This document shows positions 63,491 through 64,000 of a DNA stretch of 64,000 bases, one piece after another; position 1 is the first letter of the stretch; the number at the start of each line of letters is the position of its first letter. The DNA lies in the NCBI GenBank assembly GCA_045631205.1, contig JAZQUI010000012.1, positions 73,454-137,453 on the forward strand. The letters are read 5' to 3'. The stretch comes from HGM04593 sp045631205 (GTDB lineage Bacteria > Bacteroidota > Bacteroidia > Bacteroidales > Bacteroidaceae). The notes beneath the pieces were generated by a model. It saw only the letters and a program-made list of their open reading frames with translations, searched no databases and had not been told where the DNA came from. A program made the translations under genes and the position numbers.

Positions 63491-64000
63491 ATGAAGAAAG
63501 TTTTACTATTTTTAGTTGCTTGCGTGGCCACAATGGCTATGTATGCACAAGCGGAACTCCCCCAGACCTGGAGCGTCTCGTTTGAGCCAGTGTCGGATTC
63601 CCAGGAAGTCTATGGTGCGCACACCACAGTTGCCGCAGACGGCTCGGTATACGTATCGAGCAGCTACAACAAGGCATTCAGCTTTGGTAGCAGCGAGGTA
63701 GCCGACCCCGAAGGTCTCACCTCTTCTTGCATCGTCAAGTACAACGGTGAAGGCGATGAGCAGTGGGCAGCCACAATCTTCGGCGCAGCCGAAATCTTTG
63801 CCCTCACCGCCACCGCCGATGGTACCCTCTATGCTGCCGGTCATTATATGGATGCAGTTATCTGCATCGGTACCGATGGCGAGGAGACAATCCTCGATGG
63901 TAACGGTAGCGAATACCACGCATTCGTTGCCAAGATAAGCACCGACGGTAAGTTCGAGGCAGTAAAGACCATCGCCCCCGTAGTCAGCGATGACATCCTT
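63491..64000 (+). CDS. Secreted beta-propeller-like protein, 5' part only
   Basis: An ATG at 63491, 62 bases after susD, opens a frame of 170 codons without a stop to the window edge. A signal peptide (MKKVLLFLVACVATMAMYAQ) is followed by repeats such as TVAADGSVYVSSSYN, VKYNGEGDEQWAATIFG, ALTATADGTLYAAGHY and VAKISTDGKFEAVK, spaced like blades of a SBBP/PQQ-type propeller. It is probably exported and may bind the ligand that SusC/D imports or cooperate with the protease. Its codon use favours ATC, CTC and GCC, unlike the ATA-rich genes before it. The C-terminus is outside the window, so a sorting tail cannot be checked. Confidence 0.7.
   Translation, partial: MKKVLLFLVACVATMAMYAQAELPQTWSVSFEPVSDSQEVYGAHTTVAADGSVYVSSSYNKAFSFGSSEVADPEGLTSSCIVKYNGEGDEQWAATIFGAAEIFALTATADGTLYAAGHYMDAVICIGTDGEETILDGNGSEYHAFVAKISTDGKFEAVKTIAPVVSDDIL

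Overview
The window looks like chromosomal DNA from an anaerobic, host-associated member of the Bacteroidales (Bacteroidota). The evidence is SusC/SusD outer-membrane proteins, repeated TAnnTTTG-type -7 promoter elements, a SprA translocon gene of the type IX secretion system (T9SS), T9SS-like C-terminal tails on two glycosidases, a two-subunit 2-oxoacid:ferredoxin oxidoreductase, and the acetate pathway pta-ackA. A T9SS fits Prevotellaceae-like or Parabacteroides-like lineages better than typical Bacteroides. Genus cannot be fixed from the sequence alone.

Layout. 1-384 is the 5' part of an MBOAT O-acyltransferase, followed by a hairpin-rich spacer. 764-5144 (minus) is a typA / thioredoxin-fold lipoprotein / yifB operon. 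rpsO is divergent to it. 5839-16485 holds two divergent secreted giants: a GH20 hexosaminidase with lectin-like modules, and a 2302-residue GH84 / four lectin-like modules / GH2 fusion. 16561-19423 is korA-korB. 19610-25053 is a tripartite RND efflux operon whose upstream region carries a 74-bp tandem palindromic repeat. 25464-28832 (plus) is efp, GT2, radC, DUF59 and lpxH. 28918-31149 (minus) is pta-ackA, with a roughly 180-nt leader that may encode a small peptide. 31438-32775 holds a GNAT acetyltransferase and a small lipoprotein. 32850-36692 (minus) is a Fur-family regulator, purA, zinc metallopeptidase and hisS operon. 36841-37929 is a short AraC regulator plus an AlkD-like repair protein. 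38116-43379 holds a TPR protein, a fucose permease, tRNA-Arg(CCU), a TolC-family protein and the CCA-adding enzyme. 43470-44306 is a lipoprotein. 44365-54139 is sprA, ruvA and an ABC exporter. 54280-56027 is a GH29 fucosidase and a DUF4491 membrane protein. 56157-64000 is a metzincin-like protease, SusC, SusD and a truncated secreted beta-propeller-like protein.

How the genes fit together. The GH20, GH84-GH2 and GH29 enzymes, with the fucose permease, suggest stripping of terminal fucose, galactose and N-acetylhexosamine from host mucin-type or N-linked glycans. SprA is the outer-membrane channel through which proteins with T9SS tails, such as the GH20 and GH84-GH2 enzymes, could be exported. 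The right end is a SusC/D locus headed by a protease rather than a glycosidase, which hints at protein or glycoprotein use. Central metabolism (Kor, Pta-AckA) fits fermentation to acetate.

The most unusual item is the GH84-GH2 fusion beside a GH20. Next are the tandem repeat in front of the efflux operon, the long pta leader and the cysteine-less thioredoxin-fold protein. No phage, insertion sequence, CRISPR array or other defence system was found.
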